A stretch of DNA of 64,000 bases from Planctomycetota bacterium (GCA_016795205.1 JAEUHZ010000033.1:62001-126000), one strand, 5' to 3'; numbered from the stretch's first letter, positions 34,119 through 43,613 are shown. Numbers and translations are program-made. The notes: generated by a model not told the origin, from the letters alone.

Positions 34119-35294
34119 GAGGCTGGCACCGGCGGCGGCGGAGGCTCGGAACACAGCGTCGTGATCCCGTGCCGCCACTGGGTGCGCGCGCAGCGCGGAC
34201 TCGATCCGGCCAGCCTCGTCAGCCCGCGTCAGGGCCACGATCGCGCCGCCGAAGCCGGCCCCGGTCAGTCGGGCGCCCAGAGCGCCAGCGGCGCGTGCGG
34301 CGGCGGTGAGGGCCTCCAGCTCGGGGCAGGAGACCTCGAAGTCGTCGCGCAGGCTGGCGTGGGAGAGATCCATGAGGCGGCCAAACTCGGCGGCGTCGGC
34401 GCGCTCGAGCGCTCGGACGGCGCGCTGCACTCGAAAGCCCTCGGTGACGACGTGGCGGAAGCGGCGTGACAGCAGGCCGTCGAGCGTGGTGCTGGAGAGC
34501 GCCAGGAGGCGTTGCTCCTCGATGTCGGCGACGAGCGCGCGCCACGTGCTGGGCCACCCGCGGGCGGCCGGCGCGGCCCGCACGCCGGCCAACGCCGCGC
34601 GGCACTCGGCAACCCGCGCGTTGTAGGCCTCGCGGGCGCGGCCCGATTTCTCGACGCCGACGGCGCTGCGCGCGACGACGAACTGCCACTCGGCCGGAAT
34701 CGGCACGGGGGTGGCGCGCACGGGATCGAACTCGACCAGCACGGCGCAGCCCGCTTGGCCCCCCAGGCTCGCGGCCTGGTCCATGCCGCCGCTCTCGACG
34801 CCCACGTAGTGCTCGGCGCGCGCGCACAGGTCCATGAGCATCTCGCGGCGCGCGTCGATCCCGTTCGCCTCCGACAGGGCCAGCGTGCAGGCCACGACGA
34901 GCGCCGAGGAGGACGAGAGCCCGGCGGCCGGCGGCACGTCGCCCGCGACGAGCGCATCGATCCCGCATCGGGCGCCATGCTCGCGCGCGAGGGCCTGTGC
35001 CGCCGCCCGCGCATAGTTCGACCAGTCGCCGCGCGGCGCGGGGTCGATCGCGGTCGAGAGGTCGAACTCGCGCGGACCGAAGCGCGCGCCGTCCGCATTG
35101 ACCAGGCGCACGCGCGCGTCCGGCCTGGCCACGAACGCGATGCGCACCGCCCGTTCGATCGCCATGGGCAGCACGGCAAGCCCGCAGTAGTCGATGTGCT
35201 CGCCGATCAGGTTCACGCGCCCCGGCGCGCGCGCAGCGCGCACGGGGGGGCGGCCGAACGCGCGCTCGAAGGCGTCCCGGGTCGCGCTCTCCAC
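34110..35294 (-). CDS. galK: Galactokinase
   Basis: A GHMP-family sugar kinase of 394 residues that phosphorylates galactose at C1. Motifs: ARAPGRVNLIGEHIDYCG near residue 23 (sugar-binding, usually GEHTDYN-G), the ATP loop PPAAGLSSSSALVVAC, SGGMDQAASLGG, and the C-terminal GARLTGAGFGGAIVAL. The length is normal for GalK. The common Thr of GEHTDY is Ile here, which could mark a related sugar specificity. The GTG start at 35294 is close to a GAGGA. The final residues Gly-Ser and the stop are encoded by the arm of repeat copy 2. There are no other Leloir genes nearby. Confidence 0.88.
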   Translation of the reverse strand: MESATRDAFERAFGRPPVRAARAPGRVNLIGEHIDYCGLAVLPMAIERAVRIAFVARPDARVRLVNADGARFGPREFDLSTAIDPAPRGDWSNYARAAAQALAREHGARCGIDALVAGDVPPAAGLSSSSALVVACTLALSEANGIDARREMLMDLCARAEHYVGVESGGMDQAASLGGQAGCAVLVEFDPVRATPVPIPAEWQFVVARSAVGVEKSGRAREAYNARVAECRAALAGVRAAPAARGWPSTWRALVADIEEQRLLALSSTTLDGLLSRRFRHVVTEGFRVQRAVRALERADAAEFGRLMDLSHASLRDDFEVSCPELEALTAAARAAGALGARLTGAGFGGAIVALTRADEAGRIESALRAHPVAARDHDAVFRASAAAGASLGS

Positions 35295-35481
35295 TCCTCG
35301 CCAGGATGACGGCGTCCCGGCCGGGATCGACCGAATTTCCGTCGCTGGCCCACCGCCGGGCGCGCGCTCTGGCGGGGCCGGGGTGGTCCATGCGTGGAGG
35401 GTCGCTGGTCAGCTTGGGGGGTCGTGCCTCGTAGGAACTACGCCGCGTGCCGCGCTGGCGGCCCCGCTAGCATGGCCGGGC

Positions 35482-36795
35482 GTGCGCATACCGAGACTCC
35501 AGCACTCGCGGCTCGCACTGTTCTTCGCGCTCGCGATCGCCCTCGGGATCGGAGCCGGTGCGCTCGTCCTGCGACTCTGGCCGGGCGCGACCGAGGGCGG
35601 GGCGGCCTGGATGGCGGTCTCGACCGCCGCCCTGGCGACGGGTCTCGTGGGCTTCGGTGGCGTGCTCTTCCACCGCATCAAGGTGCTGCACGAGAAGTTC
35701 CGGGAGACCGAAGCCTACCTGGCGGCCATCGAGGGCGAATCGGCCAAGTACCGCGCTCTGCTCGAAGGCGCGGCGGACATGGTCGTCGTGCTCGACGCGA
35801 CCGGTGGGGCTCCGATCGAGCGCAACGCGCGGGCGCGGGAGGTCCTCGGTGAGGACGGCGACCTCGCCGGGCACGTCACGCCCGAGGACGCGGCGGCGCT
35901 GCGTGAGGCCATCGCGCGCTCGACGGGTGAGCCGGGCGCGATCCAGTCGCTCCCAAGGGTGCGCCTGCGGGCCGCGGACGGGACGCAGCTCGACTGCGAG
36001 GCGCGCATCGCGTCGGTCGAGCTGGCCGACAAGCGCGTCGTCCACGTCGCGCTGCGCGATCGGACGCGCGAGCTGGCGATCGAGCGCGAGCTGGCCGTGC
36101 GCGAACGCCTGTCCTCGCTGGGGCTCCTGACCGCCGGAGTGGCCCACGAGATCAACAACCCGCTCGAGGGCATCGGCAACTACGTGAAGCTCCTGGGTCG
36201 CCCCGACCTGCAGCCCGAGGAGCGCGCCCGGCACCTGGAGATGGTGCGCCACGGATTCGACCGAGTGCGCGACCTCGTGCGCGACCTGCTGCGGTTCGCG
36301 CGTCCGGCGTCCCAGCGTGACGAGGTCGACCTGCGCACGGTGGTGGAACGCGCTCGGCGGCTGGCGGCGTTCTCACCGGGCTTCCGCGACGTGCGGGTCG
36401 AGCTGCAGGGGTTCGACGGCCCACTGCTCGTGATCGGTGATGCCGGCCGGATCGAGCAGGTCGTGTTCAACCTGCTGCTCAACGCGGCCGCGGCCATGCA
36501 GGGCCGCGGCCGGATCGTGATCGCGGCGCGGCGCGCTCGCCGGGATGGAGATGGGCTGTTGTTGTCGATCGCCGACGAGGGGCCGGGCATCCCGCCCGAG
36601 AACCTGGCGCGCATCTTCGATCCGTTCTTCACCACGGGCACCGGCACGGGTCTGGGGCTCTCGGTCGCCTTCGGCATCCTGCAGGCGCACGGCGGCTCGC
36701 TGTCGGCGCGCAACCGCCACGAAGGTGGAGCAGAGTTCGAACTGCATTTCCCCGATGCGGCGGTACGCTCCGCCGTGGAGTCCGAACGAGCATGA
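35482..36795 (+). CDS. Membrane sensor histidine kinase with PAS-like domain
   Basis: About 437 residues from GTG at 35482, which lies 8 bases after TAGCAT, a possible -10. Two membrane helices at about 10-32 and 36-58 are followed by a coiled segment and a PAS-like domain (RALLEGAADMVVVLDATGGAP). The dimerisation/phosphoacceptor box is LTAGVAHEINNPLEGI with His222, followed by the ATPase domain with VVFNLLLNAAAAM (N box), DEGPGIPPENLARIFDPFF and GTGLGLSVAFGILQAHGG. This architecture is that of NtrB/ZraS-type kinases. The stop overlaps the start of the NtrC-like regulator (ATGA), so they are a cognate pair. Confidence 0.9.
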   Translation: MRIPRLQHSRLALFFALAIALGIGAGALVLRLWPGATEGGAAWMAVSTAALATGLVGFGGVLFHRIKVLHEKFRETEAYLAAIEGESAKYRALLEGAADMVVVLDATGGAPIERNARAREVLGEDGDLAGHVTPEDAAALREAIARSTGEPGAIQSLPRVRLRAADGTQLDCEARIASVELADKRVVHVALRDRTRELAIERELAVRERLSSLGLLTAGVAHEINNPLEGIGNYVKLLGRPDLQPEERARHLEMVRHGFDRVRDLVRDLLRFARPASQRDEVDLRTVVERARRLAAFSPGFRDVRVELQGFDGPLLVIGDAGRIEQVVFNLLLNAAAAMQGRGRIVIAARRARRDGDGLLLSIADEGPGIPPENLARIFDPFFTTGTGTGLGLSVAFGILQAHGGSLSARNRHEGGAEFELHFPDAAVRSAVESERA

Positions 36796-38165
36796 AGACC
36801 GGCGTCCTGATCGTCGACGACGAGGCCTACGTTCGCGAGTCGCTGCAGGAGCTGCTGCTCGCCGAGGGACTGCGCGTCGCCACGGCCTCGGGCGCCAACG
36901 AAGCGCTGGAGATCCTCGCCAAGCAGCGCTTCGACGTCATCGTGACCGACTTGAGGATGCCCTCCGGGGATGGCCTGTCGTTGCTGCAGGAATCGCGCGC
37001 CGCGGGCATCGCCATCCCGATCCTGGTGATTTCCGGCGCGGGCACCGTGGCGGACGCCGTCGCGGCGATGAAGGCCGGCGCCTTCGACTTCCTGCAGAAG
37101 CCCGTCGACCCGGACGAGCTCGTCCTGCTCGTGCGGCGCGCGGCCGAGCGGCGCGAGCTGGACGCCGAGGTCGCGTCGCTGCGACGAGCGGTGGCACGCC
37201 TCGAGCCTCCGCAGCGGGTGGTCGCGCGCTCGCCGGCGATGGCGCGCGTGCTGCAGCGCATCGAGCAGGTCGCCGCTGCCGACACGACGGTCCTCATCCG
37301 CGGCGAGGTCGGCAGCGGCAAGGAGCTCGCCGCCACCGAAGTCCACCGCAGGAGCCCCCGCGCGCGCGGCCCTTTCGTGGTCGTCGACGCCGGCTCACTG
37401 GGCGAGGAGGCCTTCGAGACCGGGTTCCTGGGCGCCCAGGGCGAACGCGCCGGGCGACTCGCCGAAGCCGAGGGCGGGACGATCCTCCTGGACGACGTGG
37501 GCGCCCTGCCGCCCGCGGTGCAGGCGCGCTTCGCACGGCTGCTCGAGTCCAACGCCTACGAACAGCGCGGCGCGGCACGGATGCGGCACGTGGACGTGCG
37601 CTGGATGGCCGCCACGGCAGACGACCTGGAGCGGCGCGTGCGCGAAGGCACGTTCCGCGCGGATCTCCTGCTGCGCCTCGACGTGTTCCGCATCGACGTG
37701 CCGCCGCTGCGTGAGCGCCAGGAAGACCTGCCCGAGCTCGCCGCCATGCTGCTCGCCGCGGCGCGTTCGCGCATCAGCGGCAAGAGCGAACCTGCCCAAC
37801 CGCTCGGGGCCGAGGCCGTGGAGGCGCTGGCCTCGCACGGCTGGCCGGGCAACGTGCGCGAGCTCGGAAACGCGCTGGAGCGCGCCGCGATCGTGGGCGA
37901 GGGCCGACCCGTGGGCGCGGAGCTCCTGCTGGAGGTCCTGGAGCTCACGCTGGCGCCGCGGCGCGCGCTGGCCGGCGCCGAGTTCAATTTGCGACGCAAC
38001 TTGGATCAACTCGAACGGCGGCTGGTGCTCCAGGCCATCGGACGGACGCGCGGCCGCAAGCGGGAGGCCTGCGACCTCTTGGGCATCGATGCGCGCAACC
38101 TGGGGTACTACGTGCGCAAGCACCGGATCCGCGAGGACGAGATCCGGCAGGCCGCCGAGGGATGA
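36792..38165 (+). CDS. NtrC-like response regulator without GAFTGA loop
   Basis: A protein of 457 residues. The receiver domain (1-120) has phosphoacceptor Asp53 in VIVTDLRMP and the switch Lys in LQKPVDP. The AAA+ domain has Walker A RGEVGSGKELAA near residues 170-181, a Walker B-like GGTILLDDVG, and the arginine-finger region FRADLLLRLDVFRIDVPPLRERQEDLPEL. The sigma-54-contacting GAFTGA loop, expected around residues 205-222, is replaced by a shorter FETGFLGAQGERAGRL. A Fis-type helix-turn-helix closes the protein (ACDLLGIDARNLGYYVRKH). It may therefore regulate without sigma-54. It is coupled to the kinase upstream and to the CutC-GNAT gene downstream (ATGA at both ends). Confidence 0.88.
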   Translation: MKTGVLIVDDEAYVRESLQELLLAEGLRVATASGANEALEILAKQRFDVIVTDLRMPSGDGLSLLQESRAAGIAIPILVISGAGTVADAVAAMKAGAFDFLQKPVDPDELVLLVRRAAERRELDAEVASLRRAVARLEPPQRVVARSPAMARVLQRIEQVAAADTTVLIRGEVGSGKELAATEVHRRSPRARGPFVVVDAGSLGEEAFETGFLGAQGERAGRLAEAEGGTILLDDVGALPPAVQARFARLLESNAYEQRGAARMRHVDVRWMAATADDLERRVREGTFRADLLLRLDVFRIDVPPLRERQEDLPELAAMLLAAARSRISGKSEPAQPLGAEAVEALASHGWPGNVRELGNALERAAIVGEGRPVGAELLLEVLELTLAPRRALAGAEFNLRRNLDQLERRLVLQAIGRTRGRKREACDLLGIDARNLGYYVRKHRIREDEIRQAAEG

Positions 38166-39310
38166 GCGCGCCTCTGCTCGAGGTCTGTGTCGACTCGCGC
38201 GCGGGGCTCGCCGCCGCGGTGGCGGGCGGGGCTCGGCGCCTGGAGGTGTGCGCGCGCCTCGAGGCCGGCGGTCTGACCCCCGAGGACGGTCTCCTGCGGG
38301 AGGCGGTCGCCAGCGGGCTGCCGTGCGTCGCCATGGTCCGGCCGCGCGGCGGCACGCACGTGTGGTCGCCGGGCGAGCGCGTCGCACTGCTCGACGACCT
38401 GGCGCGCGTGAAGCACTCCGGCGCGCAAGCCGTCGTGCTGGGTGCGATCACGGTGCACGGCCGCGTCGACCGCGAGCTCGCGAGCCAGCTCGTGGAGGCG
38501 GCACGTCCCCTGGTCGCCGTGTTCCACCGCGCGTTCGACGCGGTCCACGACCGCGACGAAGCGCTGGAGTCGCTCGTGGAGCTGGGCTTCGCACGCGTGC
38601 TCACGTCGGGTGGAGCGCCCGACGCGTTCAGCGGACGCTTCGAACTCGGCCGCCTCGTCCAGCAGGCCGCCACGCGCATCACGATCCTGCCTGGCGGCGG
38701 CGTGCGCGCGCACAACGCGGCTGCGATCCTGGCCGCCAGCGGCGCGCGCGAGCTGCATTCCTCGACGCCGTTCCGGCTGCCGGAGGTCGAGGGACCGCCG
38801 GGCTTGCGCGTCCGACCGGAGCAGCCGCACGACCACGCCGCCGTGGAGGCGCTGGTCGCGGCCGCCTTCGGGCGCGCGGCAGAAGCACGGCTCGTGGCAC
38901 GGCTGCGCGCGGATCCGTTGGCCGTGTCGCTCGTCGCGGAGCAGGACGGGACGCTGGTGGGACACGTGCTGTTCACGCCGATCCGCGCCGGAGGCCGGAG
39001 CGTGGGCGGACGCGCCATGGGGCTCGCGCCGCTCTCGGTCGCGGAGCGCGCACGCCGCTCGGGTATCGGTGCGCGCCTGGTCCACGAAGGCCTCGCGCTC
39101 CTACGGCGTCGCGGGACGTCGCTCGTCGTCGTGCTGGGCGAGCCGGGCTACTACGGGCGCTTCGGGTTCACCCCGGCCGCGCCAGCCGGACTCGCGTGCC
39201 GTTACGGCGGCGAGGACGGCGCGTTCCAGCTGCTGGAGCTCGCGGAGCGCGCGGCGGCGGAGCAGCGCGGGACCGTGGAGTACGACCCGGCCTTCGACGA
39301 GGTCGGCTGA
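38162..39310 (+). CDS. CutC copper-homeostasis domain fused to a GNAT acetyltransferase
   Basis: A protein of 382 residues with two domains. Residues 1-210 are CutC: LLEVCVDSRAGLAAAVAGGA, RRLEVCARLEAGGLTPEDGLL, VAVFHRAFDAVHD, FARVLTSGGAPDAF and ILPGGGVRAHNA, the characteristic TIM-barrel blocks. Residues 214-382 are an N-acetyltransferase of the COG3153 type with LRVRPEQPHDHAAVEALV, VAERARRSGIGARLVHEGLALL (acetyl-CoA loop) and LGEPGYYGRFGFTPA. CutC proteins have been linked to copper tolerance, although the role is debated. The start overlaps the regulator stop (ATGA), so the two-component system and this enzyme form one operon. A terminator follows. Confidence 0.88.
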   Translation: MSAPLLEVCVDSRAGLAAAVAGGARRLEVCARLEAGGLTPEDGLLREAVASGLPCVAMVRPRGGTHVWSPGERVALLDDLARVKHSGAQAVVLGAITVHGRVDRELASQLVEAARPLVAVFHRAFDAVHDRDEALESLVELGFARVLTSGGAPDAFSGRFELGRLVQQAATRITILPGGGVRAHNAAAILAASGARELHSSTPFRLPEVEGPPGLRVRPEQPHDHAAVEALVAAAFGRAAEARLVARLRADPLAVSLVAEQDGTLVGHVLFTPIRAGGRSVGGRAMGLAPLSVAERARRSGIGARLVHEGLALLRRRGTSLVVVLGEPGYYGRFGFTPAAPAGLACRYGGEDGAFQLLELAERAAAEQRGTVEYDPAFDEVG

Positions 39311-39430
39311 GGGGCGGCGTGCTTCACCCCGGATTCACGGCACGTTCATCGGGCCTCTGGGCTTGGGCGCGACCTTCCTCGCGCCGGCGGCTGCCGCGAC
39401 AACCGGACTTCTCCCCCAGACGCCGACGGC

Positions 39431-39461
39431 GACCGCAGGGCCTGTTGCCTGCGGTCTTCTC
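39431..39461 (+). terminator. Intrinsic terminator after the CutC-GNAT gene
   Basis: A perfect 9-bp stem GACCGCAGG/CCTGCGGTC (39431-39439 with 39448-39456) with an 8-base loop, followed by TTCTC. It ends the three-gene kinase-regulator-CutC unit and separates it from the next gene. Confidence 0.6.
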
Positions 39462-39499
39462 GTCCATGGGCCGCGACACCCGGCGCTATGCTGGCCGGC

Positions 39500-41404
39500 A
39501 TGGGGGACACGGCGCCGCGAGGCCGCCGGCGCTTGCTGCGTGCACTGCGCGGCCTGGGCTATTCACTCACGCTCCGCCGCGCGGGGTGGTGGGAGTGCCT
39601 CCTCGTAAGGGCCGCCGAACGTTGGCAGGGGCAGGGATCGACTCGCCGCGAGGCCGTCGACGATGCGGTCCGCGCGCTGCTGCCCTCGCATGCGGCGCGC
39701 GAGGCCTTCGACCACCTCGCCGCGGGTGTGCAGCAGTGCCGGGTCGAGCGCGCGGTGGCCGCCGCGGCGCTGGCCCTCCCGACAGCACACGAGACGCCCC
39801 AGGCCGACCAGGGAGCTGCGACGGACGGAGCCGTCGCTCCCAGTGCACCCACCGCGGGCGGGGCCGCGGCGCACCAACCCGCGGCGCGCAGTTCGGTGCT
39901 CGTCGACCGTGAGCTGATCCCGGCCGCGCGCCCGCCAGCGCCACTCGCCGCCGATCGGCTCCCCATCGCGGAGGGAATCGCGCAGCTCGACGAGCTGCGC
40001 GCGAAGATCGAAGCCACGATCGCCGAAGCCGGCCTGCTGGCTCCCGACCGCCAGCGTCTGCTCGTCGTCGCCTGGATGGCGCGCGCGCGCGACGTCGAGG
40101 CGCGCGCGCGCGGCGGCGCTGTCGCCGAGCGCGCGTTCGGGATCGTACGACGCCTCGAGGAGGCCACGCGTGTCTGGTGGCCGGGCGCGATCCGCGCGCT
40201 GGGAATCGACCGCTTGCCGAGCGAGTGCGCACGGGACATCCCAGGCGTGATCGCCTCGGATCTCTCGAGCTGGGGCCGGGTCGCGGACGCCGCGGAGGCC
40301 GCGCTCGAGGCGCTCGAGTTCGCCACCGTCGACGACCTGGACCGCGACGGCTGGGCCGACGCGGCGCAGCTCGAGCCACCGCCCCCCGAGCCAGAGGGAC
40401 TGCTCGTGGCCGTCGCAGCGCAGATCGAGGACCTGCCGGCTCCCGTTCCAGCCTCGTTCACGCTGGGCGTGGACGCCAACGACCGTGACGCGCAGCTCGC
40501 GGCCTGCCTGCCCCAAATGCGCTGGCTGGCGCGCCGCCTGCGTTGGCTGCGCGGCGCCACGGCGCAGCTCGAGACCTGGGCCACGGCGATGGGCCGCCTC
40601 CGCTACTTGAGCGCGCAGCTCAGGCCGCGCGATCCGGAGCTCGAGCGCCTGCTCGACGCACGTCACGCGCCCGAGGCGCCCTGGAGCCGCGTGATCGGGT
40701 TCGATCCGCGCAAGGCGGAGATCAAGGCCAGCAAGAAGCGGCTCTTGTCGGGTGCGCCGCGGCCGTCCTCGACGCGCGAGGAGCTCGTGACCTGGCTGCG
40801 TGAGTCGTTCGCGCTGGGCTCCGACCTGCCCGACGAGCGCATCGCGGAGCGCCTCACGGAACAGGAAGTCGGAGAGCGGGTCCTCGAGCTCCCCGCGGAG
40901 GTGTTCAGCAAGCTCAGCCATCGCCGGCGGCTCGACGCCGTGCAGGGCTTCCTGCGCGGCGTCTCGAGCCTGCCCGCGGGCGAGACGAGCGCCGCGGAGG
41001 AGCCGGCCCCGGACCGTCGCGTGGATTCGCTGGCGCCCTACCTGGCCGCGCTGCTGCCGCGCACGCGCGGCAAGCGGGTGCTCGTGGTCTCGAACCGCAA
41101 CGACCCCGAGCTCGACGAGAAGCTCCGCGAGCTCTTCTGTTTCGCCGAGGTCGATCACTGCGAGGTCAAGAACTCGAACGTGGCCTCGCGGGCGCAGAGC
41201 ATCGAGCGTGGGACCTACGACCTGGTGCTCGCGGCGACCGGCTTCCTGTCCCACACCGCCGAGGGCGTCCTGCGTGACGCAGCCCGGCGGTCCGGCGTCC
41301 TGCACGTGCGCGTCAATCGTGGGCGGCCGCTGTCCGTAGCCCGTGCGCTGGCGCGCGAGCTGGGGCTCACGCCGATTCCAGCACCGTCGCGCGCCGCGGG
41401 CTGA
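39500..41404 (+). CDS. DUF2325-like protein with long uncharacterised N-terminal region
   Basis: About 634 residues. I favour the ATG at 39500, 7 bases after a TATGCT hexamer (39487-39492); an in-frame ATG at 39488 lies inside that hexamer. The last 100 residues (RVLVVSNRNDPELDEKLRELF... VKNSN... YDLVLAATGFLSHTAEGVLRDAARRSG) resemble DUF2325, a small Rossmann-like domain of unknown function. The first 530 residues are helical, rich in Ala, Arg and Glu, and contain a Pro/Ala linker (about 105-150). No catalytic motif is seen. It is an isolated gene between two terminator-like or short spacer regions. Confidence 0.62.
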   Translation: MGDTAPRGRRRLLRALRGLGYSLTLRRAGWWECLLVRAAERWQGQGSTRREAVDDAVRALLPSHAAREAFDHLAAGVQQCRVERAVAAAALALPTAHETPQADQGAATDGAVAPSAPTAGGAAAHQPAARSSVLVDRELIPAARPPAPLAADRLPIAEGIAQLDELRAKIEATIAEAGLLAPDRQRLLVVAWMARARDVEARARGGAVAERAFGIVRRLEEATRVWWPGAIRALGIDRLPSECARDIPGVIASDLSSWGRVADAAEAALEALEFATVDDLDRDGWADAAQLEPPPPEPEGLLVAVAAQIEDLPAPVPASFTLGVDANDRDAQLAACLPQMRWLARRLRWLRGATAQLETWATAMGRLRYLSAQLRPRDPELERLLDARHAPEAPWSRVIGFDPRKAEIKASKKRLLSGAPRPSSTREELVTWLRESFALGSDLPDERIAERLTEQEVGERVLELPAEVFSKLSHRRRLDAVQGFLRGVSSLPAGETSAAEEPAPDRRVDSLAPYLAALLPRTRGKRVLVVSNRNDPELDEKLRELFCFAEVDHCEVKNSNVASRAQSIERGTYDLVLAATGFLSHTAEGVLRDAARRSGVLHVRVNRGRPLSVARALARELGLTPIPAPSRAAG

Positions 41405-41507
41405 GCGCGCGTCTGGGGGTTCGCGGCCGCGGGCAGCGCGGCCCTCGTGCGACGGGTTCAGCCGGCTGGAGCTTGCCATCGAGCCCGCGCTGCGGATCCT
41501 GGCGCGC

Positions 41508-43613
41508 GTGCTCGACGCCCTTCCCTGCGTGGCCCTGGCGGCGCTCCCCTCCGTCTCCCTGCACGATCTGGCCATCGTGCTCGGGGTCGCCGCCCTGACC
41601 TCGATCGTCTTCCAGCGCCTGCGCCAGCCGGTCGTCCTGGGCTACCTGATCGCGGGCATCCTGGTCGGACCGTACACGCCCGGCGCGACGGTCCAGGACC
41701 TCGAGACGATCCACCACTTGTCCGAGATCGGGATGATCCTGGTCCTGTTCTCGATCGGACTCGAGTTCAACCTGCGGCGGATGGTCGAGCTGGGCCCCCG
41801 GCCGGCGTTCGTGGCGTTCTTCCAGTCGGGAGCCATGGTCTGGCTCGGCTACCAGGCTGGTCGGCTGTTCGGCCTGGACGTCGTGCCGTCGATCTTCGTC
41901 GGGGGGATCGTGGCGATCTCCAGCACCGTGCTCATCGAGCGCGTGTTCGTGGAGGTCGGCGCCAAGCTCAAGCTGCGCGACGAAGTCATGGGCATCCTCG
42001 TGTACGAGGACCTCGTCGGCATCGGGCTGTTGGCCGTGCTGTCCGCGCTGGCCGTCGGCGAGGAGGTCGATCTGGACCTGATCGGGGAGACCGCGGGGCG
42101 CCTGGGGGTGTTCCTGGCGGTGACGGTCATCCTGGGACTGCTGCTCGTGCCGCGCCTCGTGCGCTTCGTGATCGGCCTGCGCAGGCGCGAAACGCTCGTC
42201 ATCGGCTCCGTGGGGCTGTGTTTCGTGCTGTCCCTCGCGGCCGCCGAGGCCGGGCTCTCGACGGCCCTGGGGGCCTTCTTGGCTGGATCGCTGATCGGCC
42301 AATCCGGCCACGGTGAGGAGGTCCACAAGCGCACGCAGCCGATCACGGACATGTTCGCGGCCGTGTTCTTCGTCGCGATCGGCATGCAAGTCGACCCGCG
42401 GCTCATGCTGGAGCACTGGCTCCCGATCGTGATCCTCACCGCGGTCGTCATCGTGGGCAAGACCGCCACGACGGCGTTCGGGGCCTTCCTGGCCGGCACG
42501 GACCGGCTCACCGCGCTGCAGAGCGGCGTCAGCATGGCCCAGGTCGGCGAGTTCGGCTTCATCTTCGCGGGGCTGGCCGTGTCCACGGGCACCGCGCCGC
42601 CCTGGGTCGTCGCGCTGGCGGTGGGCGTCTCCACGACCACCGCGTTCACGACGCCGATCCTGATCCGGCGCTCGGACCGCATCGCGGCGGCGATCGACGG
42701 CGCCCTGCCACGGCGACTGCAGACCTACGCGACGCTGTACACGGCCTGGATCGAGGCGTTCCGCACCCGGGCGCCGGGCAGCTCGCGCCTGGCCGCGCTG
42801 CGCCGTCCGATCCGCGTGGTGCTGCTCGACACGACCCTGTTCGCGCTGCTCGTGGTCACGGGTGCGCTGGGGGCGGATCGCTTGGCGCGGTTCGCCGAAT
42901 CCCAGCTCGGCGTGACGCTCGGCGTGGCGCGCGCGTTGGCGGGAATCGCCGTCGTGCTCGTGTGCTCGCCGGCCCTGCTCGGCGTGCTGCGCGGCGCGCG
43001 CGCCCTGGGCGCCGCGCTGGCGGCGTCGGCGCTGCCGGCCAGCGTGCCGGGCCGGCCTGATCCAGCCGCCGCGCCGCGCCGCGCGCTGATCCTGGGCGTC
43101 CAGATCGCCGTGTTCCTGTGCGTCGTTTCCGTGCTGCTGGCGGTGACCGGGCCGTTCCTGCCGCGGATCGCGACACCGATCGTCCTGCTGTCCACGCTGC
43201 TGGTCGTGGGCTGGTTCGTGTGGCGCGCGGCAGACGACCTGCAGGGCCACGTGCGCGCCAGCGCCGAGGTGTTCGCCGAGGCACTCCAGCTCGACGCGCG
43301 CGGGGCTTCCGACGCGAACATGCGGCGAGCGACGGGCTTGCTCCCGGGCCTGGGCGTGGTCGAGTCCGTGCGTGTCGAGGAGGCGAGCCGCCTGGCGGGC
43401 CTCACGCTGGCGGACATCGACCTGCGCGGCAGGACCGGCGCGAGCGTGGTCGCGATCGCCCGCGGCGCGACGCGCATCCCGATGCCCGCGGGCTCGGACC
43501 GCGTGGAGTCCGGCGACGTGCTGGCCTTGTTCGGCCCCAGCGAGGGCGTGGCGCAGGCGCGCGCGCTGCTCGAAGAGCGCCGTCCGCCGCCGGAGATCGA
43601 AGGACAGGGCTGA
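41508..43613 (+). CDS. Monovalent cation:proton antiporter, CPA2 family
   Basis: About 701 residues from GTG at 41508, the first start giving a sensible hydrophobic N terminus (LHDLAIVLGVAALTSIVFQRL). It shows the KefB/RosB-type exchanger domain with about 12 membrane segments, including LRQPVVLGYLIAGILVGP, LFSIGLEFNLRRM, AISSTVLIERVF, AAEAGLSTALGAFLAGSLIG, FFVAIGMQVDP and SMAQVGEFGFIFAGLA. Two or three further hydrophobic segments follow (residues 430-590). The C-terminal 80 residues form a TrkA-C/RCK_C regulatory domain (DIDLRGRTGASVVAIARGATRIPMP). There is no TrkA-N nucleotide-binding domain. It exchanges K+ or Na+ for protons; the ion cannot be inferred. Confidence 0.9.
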   Translation: MLDALPCVALAALPSVSLHDLAIVLGVAALTSIVFQRLRQPVVLGYLIAGILVGPYTPGATVQDLETIHHLSEIGMILVLFSIGLEFNLRRMVELGPRPAFVAFFQSGAMVWLGYQAGRLFGLDVVPSIFVGGIVAISSTVLIERVFVEVGAKLKLRDEVMGILVYEDLVGIGLLAVLSALAVGEEVDLDLIGETAGRLGVFLAVTVILGLLLVPRLVRFVIGLRRRETLVIGSVGLCFVLSLAAAEAGLSTALGAFLAGSLIGQSGHGEEVHKRTQPITDMFAAVFFVAIGMQVDPRLMLEHWLPIVILTAVVIVGKTATTAFGAFLAGTDRLTALQSGVSMAQVGEFGFIFAGLAVSTGTAPPWVVALAVGVSTTTAFTTPILIRRSDRIAAAIDGALPRRLQTYATLYTAWIEAFRTRAPGSSRLAALRRPIRVVLLDTTLFALLVVTGALGADRLARFAESQLGVTLGVARALAGIAVVLVCSPALLGVLRGARALGAALAASALPASVPGRPDPAAAPRRALILGVQIAVFLCVVSVLLAVTGPFLPRIATPIVLLSTLLVVGWFVWRAADDLQGHVRASAEVFAEALQLDARGASDANMRRATGLLPGLGVVESVRVEEASRLAGLTLADIDLRGRTGASVVAIARGATRIPMPAGSDRVESGDVLALFGPSEGVAQARALLEERRPPPEIEGQG

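Noticed and set aside
37711-39912. A 733-codon plus-strand frame
   Set aside because: It is a frame shadow of the regulator, CutC-GNAT and DUF2325-like genes, which have clear motifs in the other frame.
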